A DNA stretch of 53,286 bases from Desulfobacteraceae bacterium (lineage in GTDB: Bacteria > Desulfobacterota > Desulfobacteria > Desulfobacterales > JAABTS01). The DNA lies in assembly GCA_011389735.1 (NCBI GenBank), contig JAABTS010000017.1, positions 1-53,286 of the forward strand. Direction: 5' to 3'. The translations under genes and the position numbers were made by a program. A model generated the notes under the pieces. The model saw nothing but the letters and a program-made list of their open reading frames with translations, was not told the origin of the DNA and searched no databases. This document shows positions 7,716 to 16,731 of this stretch, piece by piece. How positions within the stretch are numbered: position 1 is the stretch's first letter; the number at the start of each line of letters is the position of its first letter.

Positions 7716-9689
7716 ATGGCATTACCGAACAAACCCACTGGGGAACTTAAGGCTGTTAGAGATCCTGAAGTTGAGGAGCGCGAAGTTGATATTTTGATCG
7801 TAGGCGGCGGTATGGCGGCTTGCGGAACAGCGTTTGAGGTTAAAAAATGGGCGGGAGACCAAAAAGTCCTGCTTTGCGATAAAGCGGCGATGGAAAGAAG
7901 CGGCGCGGTTGCGCAGGGTCTTTCCGCCATCAATACTTACATCGGCGACAACACGCCCGACGACTATGTCCGAATGGTCAGAAACGACCTGATGGGCATT
8001 GTCCGTGAAGACCTGATCTTCGACCTGGGATGCCACGTGGACGATTCCGTGCATCTGTTCGAAGAATGGGGGCTGCCGGTGTGGAAGAAAGACGAAGCCG
8101 GGAAAAACCTTGATGGTAAAAAAGGCCAGAAAATGGGAACCTTGAAATCAGGCGCCCAGCCGGTTCGCACCGGAAAATGGCAGATCATGATCAACGGCGA
8201 ATCCTACAAAAGAATCGTTGCGGAAGCCGCTAAAAAGGCGCTTGGCGAAGAAAATATCATCGAGAGATGCTTCATCGTTGAATTACTGCTCGACGCCAAT
8301 GAAGAAAACCGAATCGCCGGCGCGGTAGGTTTTTCCGTACGTGAAAACAAAGTCTACATCATCAAATGCAACACCATGATGGTCGCTTGCGGCGGAGCTG
8401 TAAACATCTATCAGCCCCGTTCGGTCGGCGAAGGAAAAGGCCGAGCCTGGTATCCGGTATGGAACGCAGGATCAACTTACACCATGTGTATGAAAGTCGG
8501 CGCTGAACTGTCCATGATGGAAAACCGGTTCACCCCGGCTCGTTTTAAAGACGGTTACGGCCCTGTCGGCGCATGGTTCCTTCTGTTCAAAGCCAAAGCC
8601 CTCAACGGCCTAGGCGAATCATATGTCGCTTCCGACGCCGCGAAAGCGGAATTGGAAAGATATGCGCCTTATGGAACCGCCGCCATTACGCCGACCTGTC
8701 TGCGGAACCATCTGATGCTGTTCGAAATGAAAGAAGGTCGCGGTCCCATTTTGATGGACACCGTTTCAGCGTTGGCGACTCTAGGCGCCACCATGGACAA
8801 GAAAGAACTAAAACACCTCGAATCCGAGGCGTGGGAAGACTTCCTTGACATGACTTGCGGCCAGGCCAACCTGTGGTGCGCTCAGAATTGCGAACCCGAA
8901 AAGAAAAATTCGGAAATTATGCCGACCGAGCCCTACCTGTTGGGATCTCACTCCGGCTGTTGCGGTCTGTGGACTTCCGGCCCCGATTTTGACTGGGTCC
9001 CGGATGCTTACAAAATCAAATACAAAGATAAAGTCTACAACCGTATGACCACTGTAAACGGCTTGTTCACCGCCGGCGACGGCGTCGGCTGTTCCGGACA
9101 TAAATTTTCTTCCGGTTCGCATGCGGAAGGCCGTATGGCCGCTAAGGCCATGGTCCGTTTTGTACGCGACAACGCGGATTTCAAACCGACCCTCAAGCAG
9201 TCCAAAGACGAACTGGTCGATTTGATCTACAAACCGGTCAGAACTTATCTGGACAACGTCGAATACACCACCGCCGAAGACATTAACCCCAATTACATCA
9301 AGCCCGAAGGCATGATGTACCGGTTGATGAAAGCCACTCATGAGTACGGCGCCGGAACAGCAACCTTCTATATGACAAGCAGCAAGTGCCTTGAAGTTGT
9401 TATGGACCTTCTGCAGACCATGCGTGAAGACTGTGAAAAAATGGCCGCCGGCGATCTGCATGAGCTGATGAGAGCCTGGGAGATCGAGCATCGAATCTGG
9501 ACTGTTGAAGCGCATCTGCGTCACATCCAGTTCCGGAAAGAAACACGATATCCCGGATTTTACTATCAGTCTGATTTTCCCAAACAGGATGATGAAAACT
9601 GGTTCTGCTTTGTTAACTCCAAGTACGATCCGAACGCAAAATCTTGGGACGTAATGAAGAAAGATTACATTAAAATTATACCCGATTAA
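7716..9689 (+). CDS. aprA: Adenylylsulfate reductase, alpha subunit
   Basis: 657 residues, typical AprA size. This flavoprotein of the fumarate-reductase fold holds the FAD on which APS is reduced to sulfite. The N-terminal dinucleotide motif is DILIVGGGMAACG (about residues 25-37). Further AprA marks are NRFTPARFKDGYGPVGAWF around residues 269-287 and GCSGHKFSSGSHAEGR in the cap region. GAGGAGGTTTTAAT precedes the ATG. Codon use and length look intact. A strong terminator follows, so aprBA is a separate transcript from qmoABC. Confidence 0.97.
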   Translation: MALPNKPTGELKAVRDPEVEEREVDILIVGGGMAACGTAFEVKKWAGDQKVLLCDKAAMERSGAVAQGLSAINTYIGDNTPDDYVRMVRNDLMGIVREDLIFDLGCHVDDSVHLFEEWGLPVWKKDEAGKNLDGKKGQKMGTLKSGAQPVRTGKWQIMINGESYKRIVAEAAKKALGEENIIERCFIVELLLDANEENRIAGAVGFSVRENKVYIIKCNTMMVACGGAVNIYQPRSVGEGKGRAWYPVWNAGSTYTMCMKVGAELSMMENRFTPARFKDGYGPVGAWFLLFKAKALNGLGESYVASDAAKAELERYAPYGTAAITPTCLRNHLMLFEMKEGRGPILMDTVSALATLGATMDKKELKHLESEAWEDFLDMTCGQANLWCAQNCEPEKKNSEIMPTEPYLLGSHSGCCGLWTSGPDFDWVPDAYKIKYKDKVYNRMTTVNGLFTAGDGVGCSGHKFSSGSHAEGRMAAKAMVRFVRDNADFKPTLKQSKDELVDLIYKPVRTYLDNVEYTTAEDINPNYIKPEGMMYRLMKATHEYGAGTATFYMTSSKCLEVVMDLLQTMREDCEKMAAGDLHELMRAWEIEHRIWTVEAHLRHIQFRKETRYPGFYYQSDFPKQDDENWFCFVNSKYDPNAKSWDVMKKDYIKIIPD

Positions 9690-9721
9690 TCCGCTCAGGA
9701 TTTCAGGGTAAACCGGACATG

Positions 9722-9754
9722 CCTCCAGGCGATTTTTTCCGCCTGGAGGTTTTT
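9722..9754 (+). terminator. Rho-independent terminator after aprA
   Basis: Perfect 10-bp stem CCTCCAGGCG / CGCCTGGAGG (9722-9731 and 9740-9749) with an 8-nt loop, followed by TTTTT. Confidence 0.9.
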
Positions 9755-9789
9755 ATTAAGATTCAAAAGCCGGATAACGTATCATTCAA

Positions 9790-9826
9790 TCGCCGGAAAT
9801 GGTTAATTAGTGATTTGCTCCGGCGA
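9790..9826. promoter_or_regulatory. Inverted repeat upstream of qmoA
   Basis: Arms TCGCCGGA (9790-9797) and TCCGGCGA (9819-9826) with an AT-rich 21-nt centre, about 40 bp before the qmoA start. It could be an operator or a leader hairpin; no known regulator site is matched. Confidence 0.4.
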
Positions 9827-9867
9827 AAAATGAACGATTTTTTGGATTGAACTTAAGGAGGCATAGC

Positions 9868-11139
9868 ATGACAGTAAGCAAAAACAACCCTGCCGGCGGA
9901 GGCATTCTTGTGGTTGGCGGAGGGATAAGCGGGCTGACAACGGCTATTGAAGCTGCTGAAGCGGGGTACGACGTGTATCTGGTAGAAAAAAATCCTTATC
10001 TTGGCGGAAGGGTAGCGCAATTGAATCAGTATTTTCCCAAGCTATGCCCTCCGACCTGCGGACTTGAAATTAACTTTCGAAGAATCAAGGATAACCCCCG
10101 AATTCAATATTTTACAATGGCTGAAGTCGAATCCGTCGAAGGCGCTCCGGGAAGTTACGACGTCAATATCAAAATTCATCCCCGTTACGTGAACGAAAAC
10201 TGCACATGTTGCGGAGAATGTGAAAAAGTGTGTCAACGAGAAATCATCAATGATTTCAATTTTGGGATCGACAGAACAAAAGCGGCTTATTTGCCTCATC
10301 AGATGGCCTTGCCGGCAAGATACGTGTTAAGCCCTATGATTATCGGCACGGAAGACGCCGAACGATGCAAAGAGGCGTGCGTCTATGACGCCATTGATCT
10401 CGATATGAAAGAAAAGACCATGTCCCTGAAGGTCGGCTCCGTCGTGTGGGCCACGGGCTGGAAACCCTATGACGTGAACAAGATAGACAATCTGGGAGTC
10501 AATTGCGAAAACGTGATTACGAACATGATGCTCGAACGCTATGCCGCTCCCAACGGCCCGACAAAAGGCAAAATTATTCGCCCGTCCGACAAAAAGGGAC
10601 CTGAATCGGTAGCTTTCGTCCAATGCGCCGGATCAAGAGACGAAAACCATTTGCCGTATTGTTCGTATATTTGTTGCATGGCGTCTCTCAAACACGCCAA
10701 ATACATCCGGGAGCAATATCCCGATGCCGAAATATATATCTTTTATATAGATGTCCGCGCGCCGGGCAGACGCTACGAGCAATTCTATAAAGACATTAAA
10801 GCTGATGAGAAAGTTCACCTGATCAAAGGAAAGGTGGCGGAGGTCAGCGAAGATATGGAAACTAATAATTTGACGGTTGTTGCTGAAAATGCGGTTACCG
10901 GAGAAAAGGTGTCGCAGTCGGTTGAACTGGTTGTTCTGGCGACGGGCATGCAGCCTACGACAGCGACCGCCAAACTTCCTGCCGATTTGAAATATACGGC
11001 CGACGGCTTTATTGTCAATGATTATGAAGCGGGCGGCATGTTCGCCGCGGGGTGCGCCAATAAGCCGGCTGATGTAGTCACGTCGAATCAGAATGCAACC
11101 GGAATGGCCCTGAAGGCGATTCAAACTCTGAGAAGGTAG
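9868..11139 (+). CDS. qmoA: Quinone-interacting membrane-bound oxidoreductase, subunit QmoA
   Basis: 423 residues from the ATG at 9868, chosen because AAGGAG lies 7 nt upstream; an upstream in-frame TTG at 9847 has no ribosome site. QmoA is an HdrA-like FAD protein on the cytoplasmic face of the Qmo complex, which moves electrons from the quinone pool toward APS reductase. The FAD motif GGGISGLTT is at residues 17-25. A cysteine group CTCCGECEKVC (about 112-122) resembles the HdrA iron-sulfur region. The second half carries QCAGSRDENHLPYCSYICC, another HdrA hallmark. qmoB follows after 10 bp. Confidence 0.95.
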   Translation: MTVSKNNPAGGGILVVGGGISGLTTAIEAAEAGYDVYLVEKNPYLGGRVAQLNQYFPKLCPPTCGLEINFRRIKDNPRIQYFTMAEVESVEGAPGSYDVNIKIHPRYVNENCTCCGECEKVCQREIINDFNFGIDRTKAAYLPHQMALPARYVLSPMIIGTEDAERCKEACVYDAIDLDMKEKTMSLKVGSVVWATGWKPYDVNKIDNLGVNCENVITNMMLERYAAPNGPTKGKIIRPSDKKGPESVAFVQCAGSRDENHLPYCSYICCMASLKHAKYIREQYPDAEIYIFYIDVRAPGRRYEQFYKDIKADEKVHLIKGKVAEVSEDMETNNLTVVAENAVTGEKVSQSVELVVLATGMQPTTATAKLPADLKYTADGFIVNDYEAGGMFAAGCANKPADVVTSNQNATGMALKAIQTLRR

Positions 11140-11149
11140 GAGGTTATCC

Positions 11150-13489
11150 ATGGATAAAAAATACCGAACATATATTTGCACAGGTTGTGGAATAGGGGAC
11201 GCCCTGGATGTAAAGAATTTGTGCGCTGTTCCGGAAGAGGACGGCGTCAGCGTAAAAACGCATCCGTTTCTTTGTGGAAAAGAAGGCGTCGATATGCTTA
11301 ACGCCGATATCAAGGACGAAGGGATTAATACTCTGATCATTGCCGCCTGTTCCCGAAGAGTCAATTACGACGTATTCAAATTCGACGGATGTATTGTCGA
11401 TCGGGTGAACCTAAGAGAACAGGTGGTTTGGTCTCATCCGAGATCCGAATTCCCGGCCCTGGCCGAAGACCAGATCGATGACGGCGTGCATTTTGACAGA
11501 CTCGAAATGCTGGCCCAGGATTATATGCGTATGGGGCTCGCCAGAGTGAAAAAGGTGAAATTGCCCGAACCGTATCTGCTCGAAAACGTAAGCCGGAGAA
11601 TACTGGTGATCGGAGGCGGTATTACGGGAATTTCAGCGGCTATCGATGCGGCTGAACTTGGATATGAAGTGACTATCGTTGAAAAAGAAGCCGCTTTAGG
11701 CGGCTACGCCGCAAAGGTCAGGCGTCAATTGCCTCTGGCGGATCCATACGAAAGTGCAATCTCACCGATCATCCAGTCCAGGATCGATAAACTCAAAAAC
11801 TATTCAAATATCACCGTGAAAACAGAAACTCTTGTCGCGAGAATCGCGGGGCAGCCGGGAGAATTTACGGTGACGTTCAAGAAACCGGGAGAACGGATCG
11901 AGTTCGATGTTCCTTATCCGTTGCCGCCGGAAATGAAAGTCGATGAAAACGGCAAGGAGCTGGATAACGAAAAATTGGCTGAAGTATTCGCCGAATATAA
12001 TGAAGGCCGAAAAGATATTCTTACGCTCGATCCCAGCGGCGAACTATACGGCGCCGTTATAGTGGCCGCCGGATGGAGACCTTATCAGTCTAAAAACGGA
12101 GAGTTCGCTCATCTTGGATTCGGCGACATTCCTGATGTTGTGACGAACGTGCAGTTTGAAGAAATCGCGGCGAAAGGTAAAATCGTCCGGCCGTCGGACG
12201 GCAAGGACGCCAGGACTGTTGTTTTCGTCCAAAGCCCGGGCAAGGGCGACGATGACGCCGATTTCGATTATTGCGGATCGGTCACCAGCCTTGTGAGTCT
12301 CAAGCAGGCCGGATATGTTCGTGAAGATTATAGCGACGGAAAAGCCTATTTGTTTTATCAACACATGAGAACTCCGGGTTTGACGGAAAACTATTACAAG
12401 GCGGCGCAGCAGGATTCAGGCATTTTCCTGACAAAAGGCAGCGTCATGGGTGTTTCCAAAAGCGGATCGGATCTCGTTGTGGACGCAGACAACACGCTGC
12501 TCGGAGAACAGATCAGAATTAAAGCGGACATGGTGGTTCTTGCAACAGGAATGGTTCCCGAAACATTGGATGATCCGGTGGTCAACCTTGCTTACCGCCA
12601 GGGCCCAGCTTTCAGGGATATCGGTATTTTTGGAGGCTATGCGGATTCAAACTTCATTTGTTTTCCGTATGAAACCCAAAGAACCGGCGTTTATTCGGCG
12701 GGAGCCGTCCGGCGCAGCATGACGATGGAAGAATGCATAGAAGACGCGTCCGGCGCCGCAATGAAAGCGATACAGTGTCTGGACGCCGTAAACCGAGGCG
12801 TTGCGGTTCATCCCAGATATGGAGACATGACGTTTCCCGAATTTTTCTTCCAAAGATGCACTCAATGCAAGCGATGCACCGAAGAATGCCCGTTCGGCGC
12901 TCTGGACGACGACGCCAAAGGAACTCCGAAACCGAATGAAACACGTTGTCGGCGATGCGGCACCTGTATGGGCGCATGTCCGGAAAGAATTATCGGGTTC
13001 GCGGATTACAATATCGATAGCATCGGTTCAATGGTCAAGTCGATTCAAGTGCCTTCCGAAGATGATTATGAAGAACCGCCTTTGAGAATTCTCGGGCTTA
13101 TTTGCGAAAACGACGCTTATCCCGCCCTGGATATCACCGGTCTCAACCGCCTGTCCTATAACGCGGAAGTGCGATTCATTCCGGTCCGTTGTCTGGGGTC
13201 GGTTAACGTCATCTGGATAAAAGATGCGCTTTCGCAAGGTATGGACGGCGTCTTTCTCATGGGTTGCAAGCACGGCGATGATTATCAATGCCATTTCGTC
13301 AAGGGAAGCGAACTTGCCGATATTCGAATGAAAAAGATCGGAGACGCCCTGTCGAGCCTGGCGCTGGAGGAAGAACGAGTTGCGCAATTCGAGGTGGCGA
13401 TTGATGATTATGATAAGTTGCCCAAGATCATCAATGATTTTGTTGAAATGGTCGAAGGCCTTGGGCCAAACCCGTTCAAAGGCTTCTAA
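11150..13489 (+). CDS. qmoB: Quinone-interacting membrane-bound oxidoreductase, subunit QmoB
   Basis: 779 residues, HdrA-like with an MvhD-like C-terminus, as usual for QmoB. The N-terminal segment starts TYICTGCGIGDALD. The flavin-binding motif RILVIGGGITGIS starts near residue 150. Two [4Fe-4S] motifs lie around 570-615: CTQCKRCTEECPFGALD and CRRCGTCMGACPERI. The tail contains the MvhD-type pattern FIPVRCLGSVN and MGCKHGDDYQCH. GGAGGTTATCC precedes the ATG. It belongs to the same transcript as qmoA and probably qmoC. QmoB is thought to contact AprAB. Family assignment is secure. Confidence 0.95.
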   Translation: MDKKYRTYICTGCGIGDALDVKNLCAVPEEDGVSVKTHPFLCGKEGVDMLNADIKDEGINTLIIAACSRRVNYDVFKFDGCIVDRVNLREQVVWSHPRSEFPALAEDQIDDGVHFDRLEMLAQDYMRMGLARVKKVKLPEPYLLENVSRRILVIGGGITGISAAIDAAELGYEVTIVEKEAALGGYAAKVRRQLPLADPYESAISPIIQSRIDKLKNYSNITVKTETLVARIAGQPGEFTVTFKKPGERIEFDVPYPLPPEMKVDENGKELDNEKLAEVFAEYNEGRKDILTLDPSGELYGAVIVAAGWRPYQSKNGEFAHLGFGDIPDVVTNVQFEEIAAKGKIVRPSDGKDARTVVFVQSPGKGDDDADFDYCGSVTSLVSLKQAGYVREDYSDGKAYLFYQHMRTPGLTENYYKAAQQDSGIFLTKGSVMGVSKSGSDLVVDADNTLLGEQIRIKADMVVLATGMVPETLDDPVVNLAYRQGPAFRDIGIFGGYADSNFICFPYETQRTGVYSAGAVRRSMTMEECIEDASGAAMKAIQCLDAVNRGVAVHPRYGDMTFPEFFFQRCTQCKRCTEECPFGALDDDAKGTPKPNETRCRRCGTCMGACPERIIGFADYNIDSIGSMVKSIQVPSEDDYEEPPLRILGLICENDAYPALDITGLNRLSYNAEVRFIPVRCLGSVNVIWIKDALSQGMDGVFLMGCKHGDDYQCHFVKGSELADIRMKKIGDALSSLALEEERVAQFEVAIDDYDKLPKIINDFVEMVEGLGPNPFKGF

Positions 13490-13509
13490 TTTTGTTTCGT
13501 GTTTCTCAT

Positions 13510-13539
13510 TCGCCGTTCATGGATCTATGTGAACGGCGA
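13510..13539 (+). other. Hairpin between qmoB and qmoC
   Basis: Perfect 10-bp stem TCGCCGTTCA / TGAACGGCGA with a 10-nt loop and no T-tract. It may protect or process the qmo mRNA, or tune qmoC expression. It does not look like a complete terminator. Confidence 0.5.
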
Positions 13540-13592
13540 ACGACGCATGGCCGGATTCAATTTTTAGCCACATACCATAAGGAGGACTTCAA

Positions 13593-14741
13593 ATGACGGA
13601 TAGATACCTTGTTGAACCGGATCTAAATTTCATCAAGGAGGTGGAAGCGCTGGGCGGGGACACATTGAAAAAATGCTTTCAATGCGCCACATGTTCCGTA
13701 GTTTGCCCAATTTCACCTGAAAACAAACCCTTCCCAAGGAAAGAAATGATCGCCGCTTCGTGGGGTCTGAAGGATAAGCTGGTCGGCAGCGCGGATATTT
13801 GGCTTTGCCACCATTGCGGCGATTGTACTACTATGTGTCCTCGGGGAGCCAAACCGGGGGAAACCTTGAGCGCGATCAGAGCGTACGCCATCAAGGAATA
13901 CGCCGCGCCTAAAGCACTGGCAAACCTTGTCAACGATCCAAAGAAACTGCCGATCCTGGTGGCTCTTCCCGCTGTCGTGTTTATCGTGCTGGGAATGATC
14001 CTTAAAGTTTTCGGCGTCGATTGGCTCAATTTTACACCTGGAGGCGATGAAATCGTTCAGGCGCATTTTTTCCACACATGGCTGGTGGACCTTATTTTTG
14101 TACCGCTTTCGATATTTGTCGTACTGATTTTTGCGCTGAGTTTAAAGAATTTTATTTCGGATATTCATAAAAATGCGTTGCTTGAAGGCAAGACCGACAA
14201 GGAAAAAATAGATCCCGCCGGATTTATCAAAGCCCTTGGCCGCGTTATTCCGTCGATTTTAAAACACAGCAAGTTTTCGGAATGCAGCGAAAACAATGAG
14301 CGCGCCACATCCCATATGATGGTGTTATACAGCTTTATCGCTCTTTTTATCGTAACAGCAATCTTTTTTGTCGCGCTTTATGGTTTACAGATTCACGGCC
14401 CTTATTCCCAGTGGAACCCTGTGAAATGGCTCGCCAATGCAGCGGGTATCGCTCTGGTGATGGGATCGGCGTTTATGATCAAGGATCGTTTGGTTAAGAC
14501 GGATCAGAGCAGCACATATCAGGATTGGTATCTTTTGGGACTCGTTTTAGGACTTGGACTTACCGGATTGCTCACAGAATTGACAAGATTGGGCGGGTCA
14601 GCTTTTTTCGCTTACTTTTTTTATTTTGTTCATTTGATGTTTGTATTCGATTTGTTTCTTTTCCTTCCGTTTTCCAAGCTTGCGCATCTGGTTTATCGAA
14701 CGGTCGCGCTATCGTATGCTGAATACGGCAACAGGAAATAG
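13593..14741 (+). CDS. qmoC: Quinone-interacting membrane-bound oxidoreductase, subunit QmoC
   Basis: 382 residues combining an HdrC-like iron-sulfur head with a cytochrome b-type membrane part, the standard QmoC design. Two [4Fe-4S] sites are visible: Cys28, 31, 34, 38 (CFQCATCSVVCP) and Cys72, 75, 78, 82 (CHHCGDCTTMCP). Several hydrophobic membrane segments follow from about residue 125 to 370, where haem b and menaquinone binding is expected. AAGGAGGACTTCAA precedes the start. It completes the electron path menaquinol-QmoC-QmoAB-AprAB. A terminator follows directly. Confidence 0.95.
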   Translation: MTDRYLVEPDLNFIKEVEALGGDTLKKCFQCATCSVVCPISPENKPFPRKEMIAASWGLKDKLVGSADIWLCHHCGDCTTMCPRGAKPGETLSAIRAYAIKEYAAPKALANLVNDPKKLPILVALPAVVFIVLGMILKVFGVDWLNFTPGGDEIVQAHFFHTWLVDLIFVPLSIFVVLIFALSLKNFISDIHKNALLEGKTDKEKIDPAGFIKALGRVIPSILKHSKFSECSENNERATSHMMVLYSFIALFIVTAIFFVALYGLQIHGPYSQWNPVKWLANAAGIALVMGSAFMIKDRLVKTDQSSTYQDWYLLGLVLGLGLTGLLTELTRLGGSAFFAYFFYFVHLMFVFDLFLFLPFSKLAHLVYRTVALSYAEYGNRK

Positions 14742-14794
14742 TCCAATATTTGCATATCGCCTGATTAATTAAATCAGAGGTGGATGATCAGAAA

Positions 14795-14824
14795 GCCGGA
14801 CCCGCGCTAGCGGGTTCGGCTTTT
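14795..14824 (+). terminator. Rho-independent terminator after qmoC
   Basis: An 11-bp stem GCCGGACCCGC / GCGGGTTCGGC (one G-U pair) with a 4-nt loop, followed by TTTT. Confidence 0.85.
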
Positions 14825-14941
14825 ATTTTGAAATTTTCAGGAAACGGAATCCTTATTCTTGTGAAAAAACGGAGGGATCGTCGCCCGAAGCCGGCGAACC
14901 CTCTTGATTAGATGCTGAACGAAAACCTCCTCACGCTCCCA

Positions 14942-15003
14942 GGGGATTTGCAATCTCCTTTGGCCACAAGATAAGAGACACTCGGGTTGCAAAGCAGCTC
15001 AGA
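14942..15003. repeat. Degenerate palindromic repeat
   Basis: GGGGATTTGCAATCTCC and, further on, CTCGGGTTGCAAAGCAGCTC resemble on the minus strand the palindrome pair seen intact at 39814-39868. It fills part of the 327-bp gap between qmoC and the SagB-like gene; nothing else is recognised there. Confidence 0.4.
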
Positions 15004-15068
15004 GCCCTATTGCGAGACTTTTCGTTCAAGCGCCAATTGGTTGAAAGCATTCGGGAAAGGTATAATAT

Positions 15069-16523
15069 ATGACACTATCGGCGGCGAAGTATCATAGTCA
15101 AACGAGCTATTCGAGGCGGAGCATGGAGGGCGGATTTTTGGATTGGAGCAATCGGCCTTCGGTGTATAAAAAATATAGAGGATTGAAGACCGTGCAATTG
15201 CCAGGGGAAGCGGCGGAAATCGAAACGCCTTTTTCAGACTTGATTTACGAGCAACCCGATTCCCTCTCTTTTTCGCCTGATCTGGAAACCGTAACCCGCC
15301 TTCTCGTTACCGCTTGCAGACCAACAGCCTCAGCCCGGTTTCAGGGGGAAGCGTTTTATTATCTGAATGCGCCGTCGGCCGGGGCTTTGTATCCGTGTGA
15401 ACTTTATGTTGCGGCCCAAAGCGTCAAAGGGGTTAGCGACGGACTTTACCATTATGATTCAAGATCCAGGATGCTGACCGTTCTGCGAGGCGAATCCGTC
15501 CTCGAAACCGAAGCGGAAAATCCGTGTATCGTACTTTTTATCACGGTTATCTTTTTTCGATCTTCCTGGAAATACCGGGAAAGATCTTACCGGTACCACC
15601 TGCTTGACAGCGGCCATCTGATGGAAAGCTGTGCATTTGCGGCAAAGGCCTGCCGGCTTCCCTATATGGTGTCTTATGATTTCGACGACGCATTTACGAA
15701 CCAATTTCTCGGAGTGGACGACGCCAGGGAAGGCTGTCTTGCCGTCATAGGTATTCCGGACCTGGCCTATCGAATGAAAGAAATGGAGCCTATCCCGGAA
15801 AACGTGCGAAACTCATCCCAGGTCGCGGAATATTCAGTGTCCTATCCGGTGATGGAATCGATTCATCGATCATCGGCGGCCATAGGCGAGAGGGATGATC
15901 CCCCGGAAGATACGGCGACCGAAATTGATATCCCGGTTATATCCGAATCGGCGTTTACCGATTTCAGCTCAAAAGAAATGAATACTCCTTATGAGAAGGT
16001 CATGACCGCTCGAAGATCGAGGCGGAATTTTATTCCGGAACAGATCGATTCCAGGAGTTTGAACGCTCTTCCGCCCCTCTTTCAAGCAGAGGGGAAAGGT
16101 GATGTCCCCTGGCGGAAATATATAGCCGCAGGCTTTATCGCCGGCGATGTGGGGGGGATAAACCCCGGCGTTTATCTGATTTCGCCTTCCAAAGGGAAAA
16201 TCCGGCTGATAAAGGAAGGAGCGTTCATCAACGCCATGACTCATATCTGCCTCGATCAAAACTGGCTCCGAAACGCCGGGCTTTTATTCTTTACAGCGGC
16301 CGATCCCGAAGCGCTCGATAAACGATGGGGGCCGAGAGGGTATCGGTACGCCATGTTGAGCGCAGGGCGGGTCGGACATAGAATCTATCTCGGCGCCACG
16401 GCTCTGAAATTGGGATGTTGCGGCGTCGGGGCTTTTTATGACGATGAAGCAGCAACCCTGATAGGACTGGGACAATCATACGTAATGCTTTATCTGCTGG
16501 CGGTCGGGCATGTGAAAAAGTGA
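15069..16523 (+). CDS. SagB/ThcOx-family tandem nitroreductase-like dehydrogenase
   Basis: 484 residues with two nitroreductase-like halves. The N-terminal half has HSQTSYSRRSMEGGFLDWS and the family signature PSAGALYPCELYV (about residues 98-110). The second half begins near VMTARRSRRNFIPEQI and ends with LGATALKLGCCGVGAFYDD. SagB/ThcOx enzymes are FMN-dependent and oxidise azolines in RiPP maturation, but many homologues sit outside RiPP loci. No YcaO cyclodehydratase or precursor peptide is near, so the RiPP role is not supported here. The position, directly downstream of qmoABC but behind its terminator, is noteworthy. A GAAAGG ribosome site precedes the ATG. Flavin binding is inferred from the family. 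Confidence 0.8.
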   Translation: MTLSAAKYHSQTSYSRRSMEGGFLDWSNRPSVYKKYRGLKTVQLPGEAAEIETPFSDLIYEQPDSLSFSPDLETVTRLLVTACRPTASARFQGEAFYYLNAPSAGALYPCELYVAAQSVKGVSDGLYHYDSRSRMLTVLRGESVLETEAENPCIVLFITVIFFRSSWKYRERSYRYHLLDSGHLMESCAFAAKACRLPYMVSYDFDDAFTNQFLGVDDAREGCLAVIGIPDLAYRMKEMEPIPENVRNSSQVAEYSVSYPVMESIHRSSAAIGERDDPPEDTATEIDIPVISESAFTDFSSKEMNTPYEKVMTARRSRRNFIPEQIDSRSLNALPPLFQAEGKGDVPWRKYIAAGFIAGDVGGINPGVYLISPSKGKIRLIKEGAFINAMTHICLDQNWLRNAGLLFFTAADPEALDKRWGPRGYRYAMLSAGRVGHRIYLGATALKLGCCGVGAFYDDEAATLIGLGQSYVMLYLLAVGHVKK

Positions 16524-16549
16524 TACGGCTTATGCGAATGCCGGATCAG

Positions 16550-16706
16550 ATACAGGTTTTCAGAAGCTAAATTTCATTAAGCCGCAGTACCGGGATATGA
16601 TGACGTACAGCGATTTTTTAAATCGCTGTTTTTCTCCCAGCATTAAAAATTCAGGGTGCGCTCCAGGCCGAAAAACCAGTGAAATTTGATTCCCGGAAGG
16701 CTATAG
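16550..16706. repeat. Inverted-end dispersed element, copy 3
   Basis: The left end is TACAGGTTTTCAGAAGCTAA, ATTTCATTAAGCCGCAGTAC, CGGGATAT. The right end is CCAGGCCGAAAAACCAGTGA, AATTTGATTCCCGGAAGG, CTATAG. A terminator-like hairpin sits between them. Confidence 0.65.
16607..16633 (+). terminator. Terminator downstream of the SagB-like gene
   Basis: Perfect 10-bp stem ACAGCGATTT / AAATCGCTGT with a 3-nt loop, then TTTT. It lies inside the dispersed element. Confidence 0.75.
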
Positions 16707-16731
16707 AGGATCAGGCCCCAGGCCCCAGGGC

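Noticed and set aside
8808..9524. Long open frame antisense to aprA
   Set aside because: It is a codon-bias shadow of aprA; there is no start signal and no domain.
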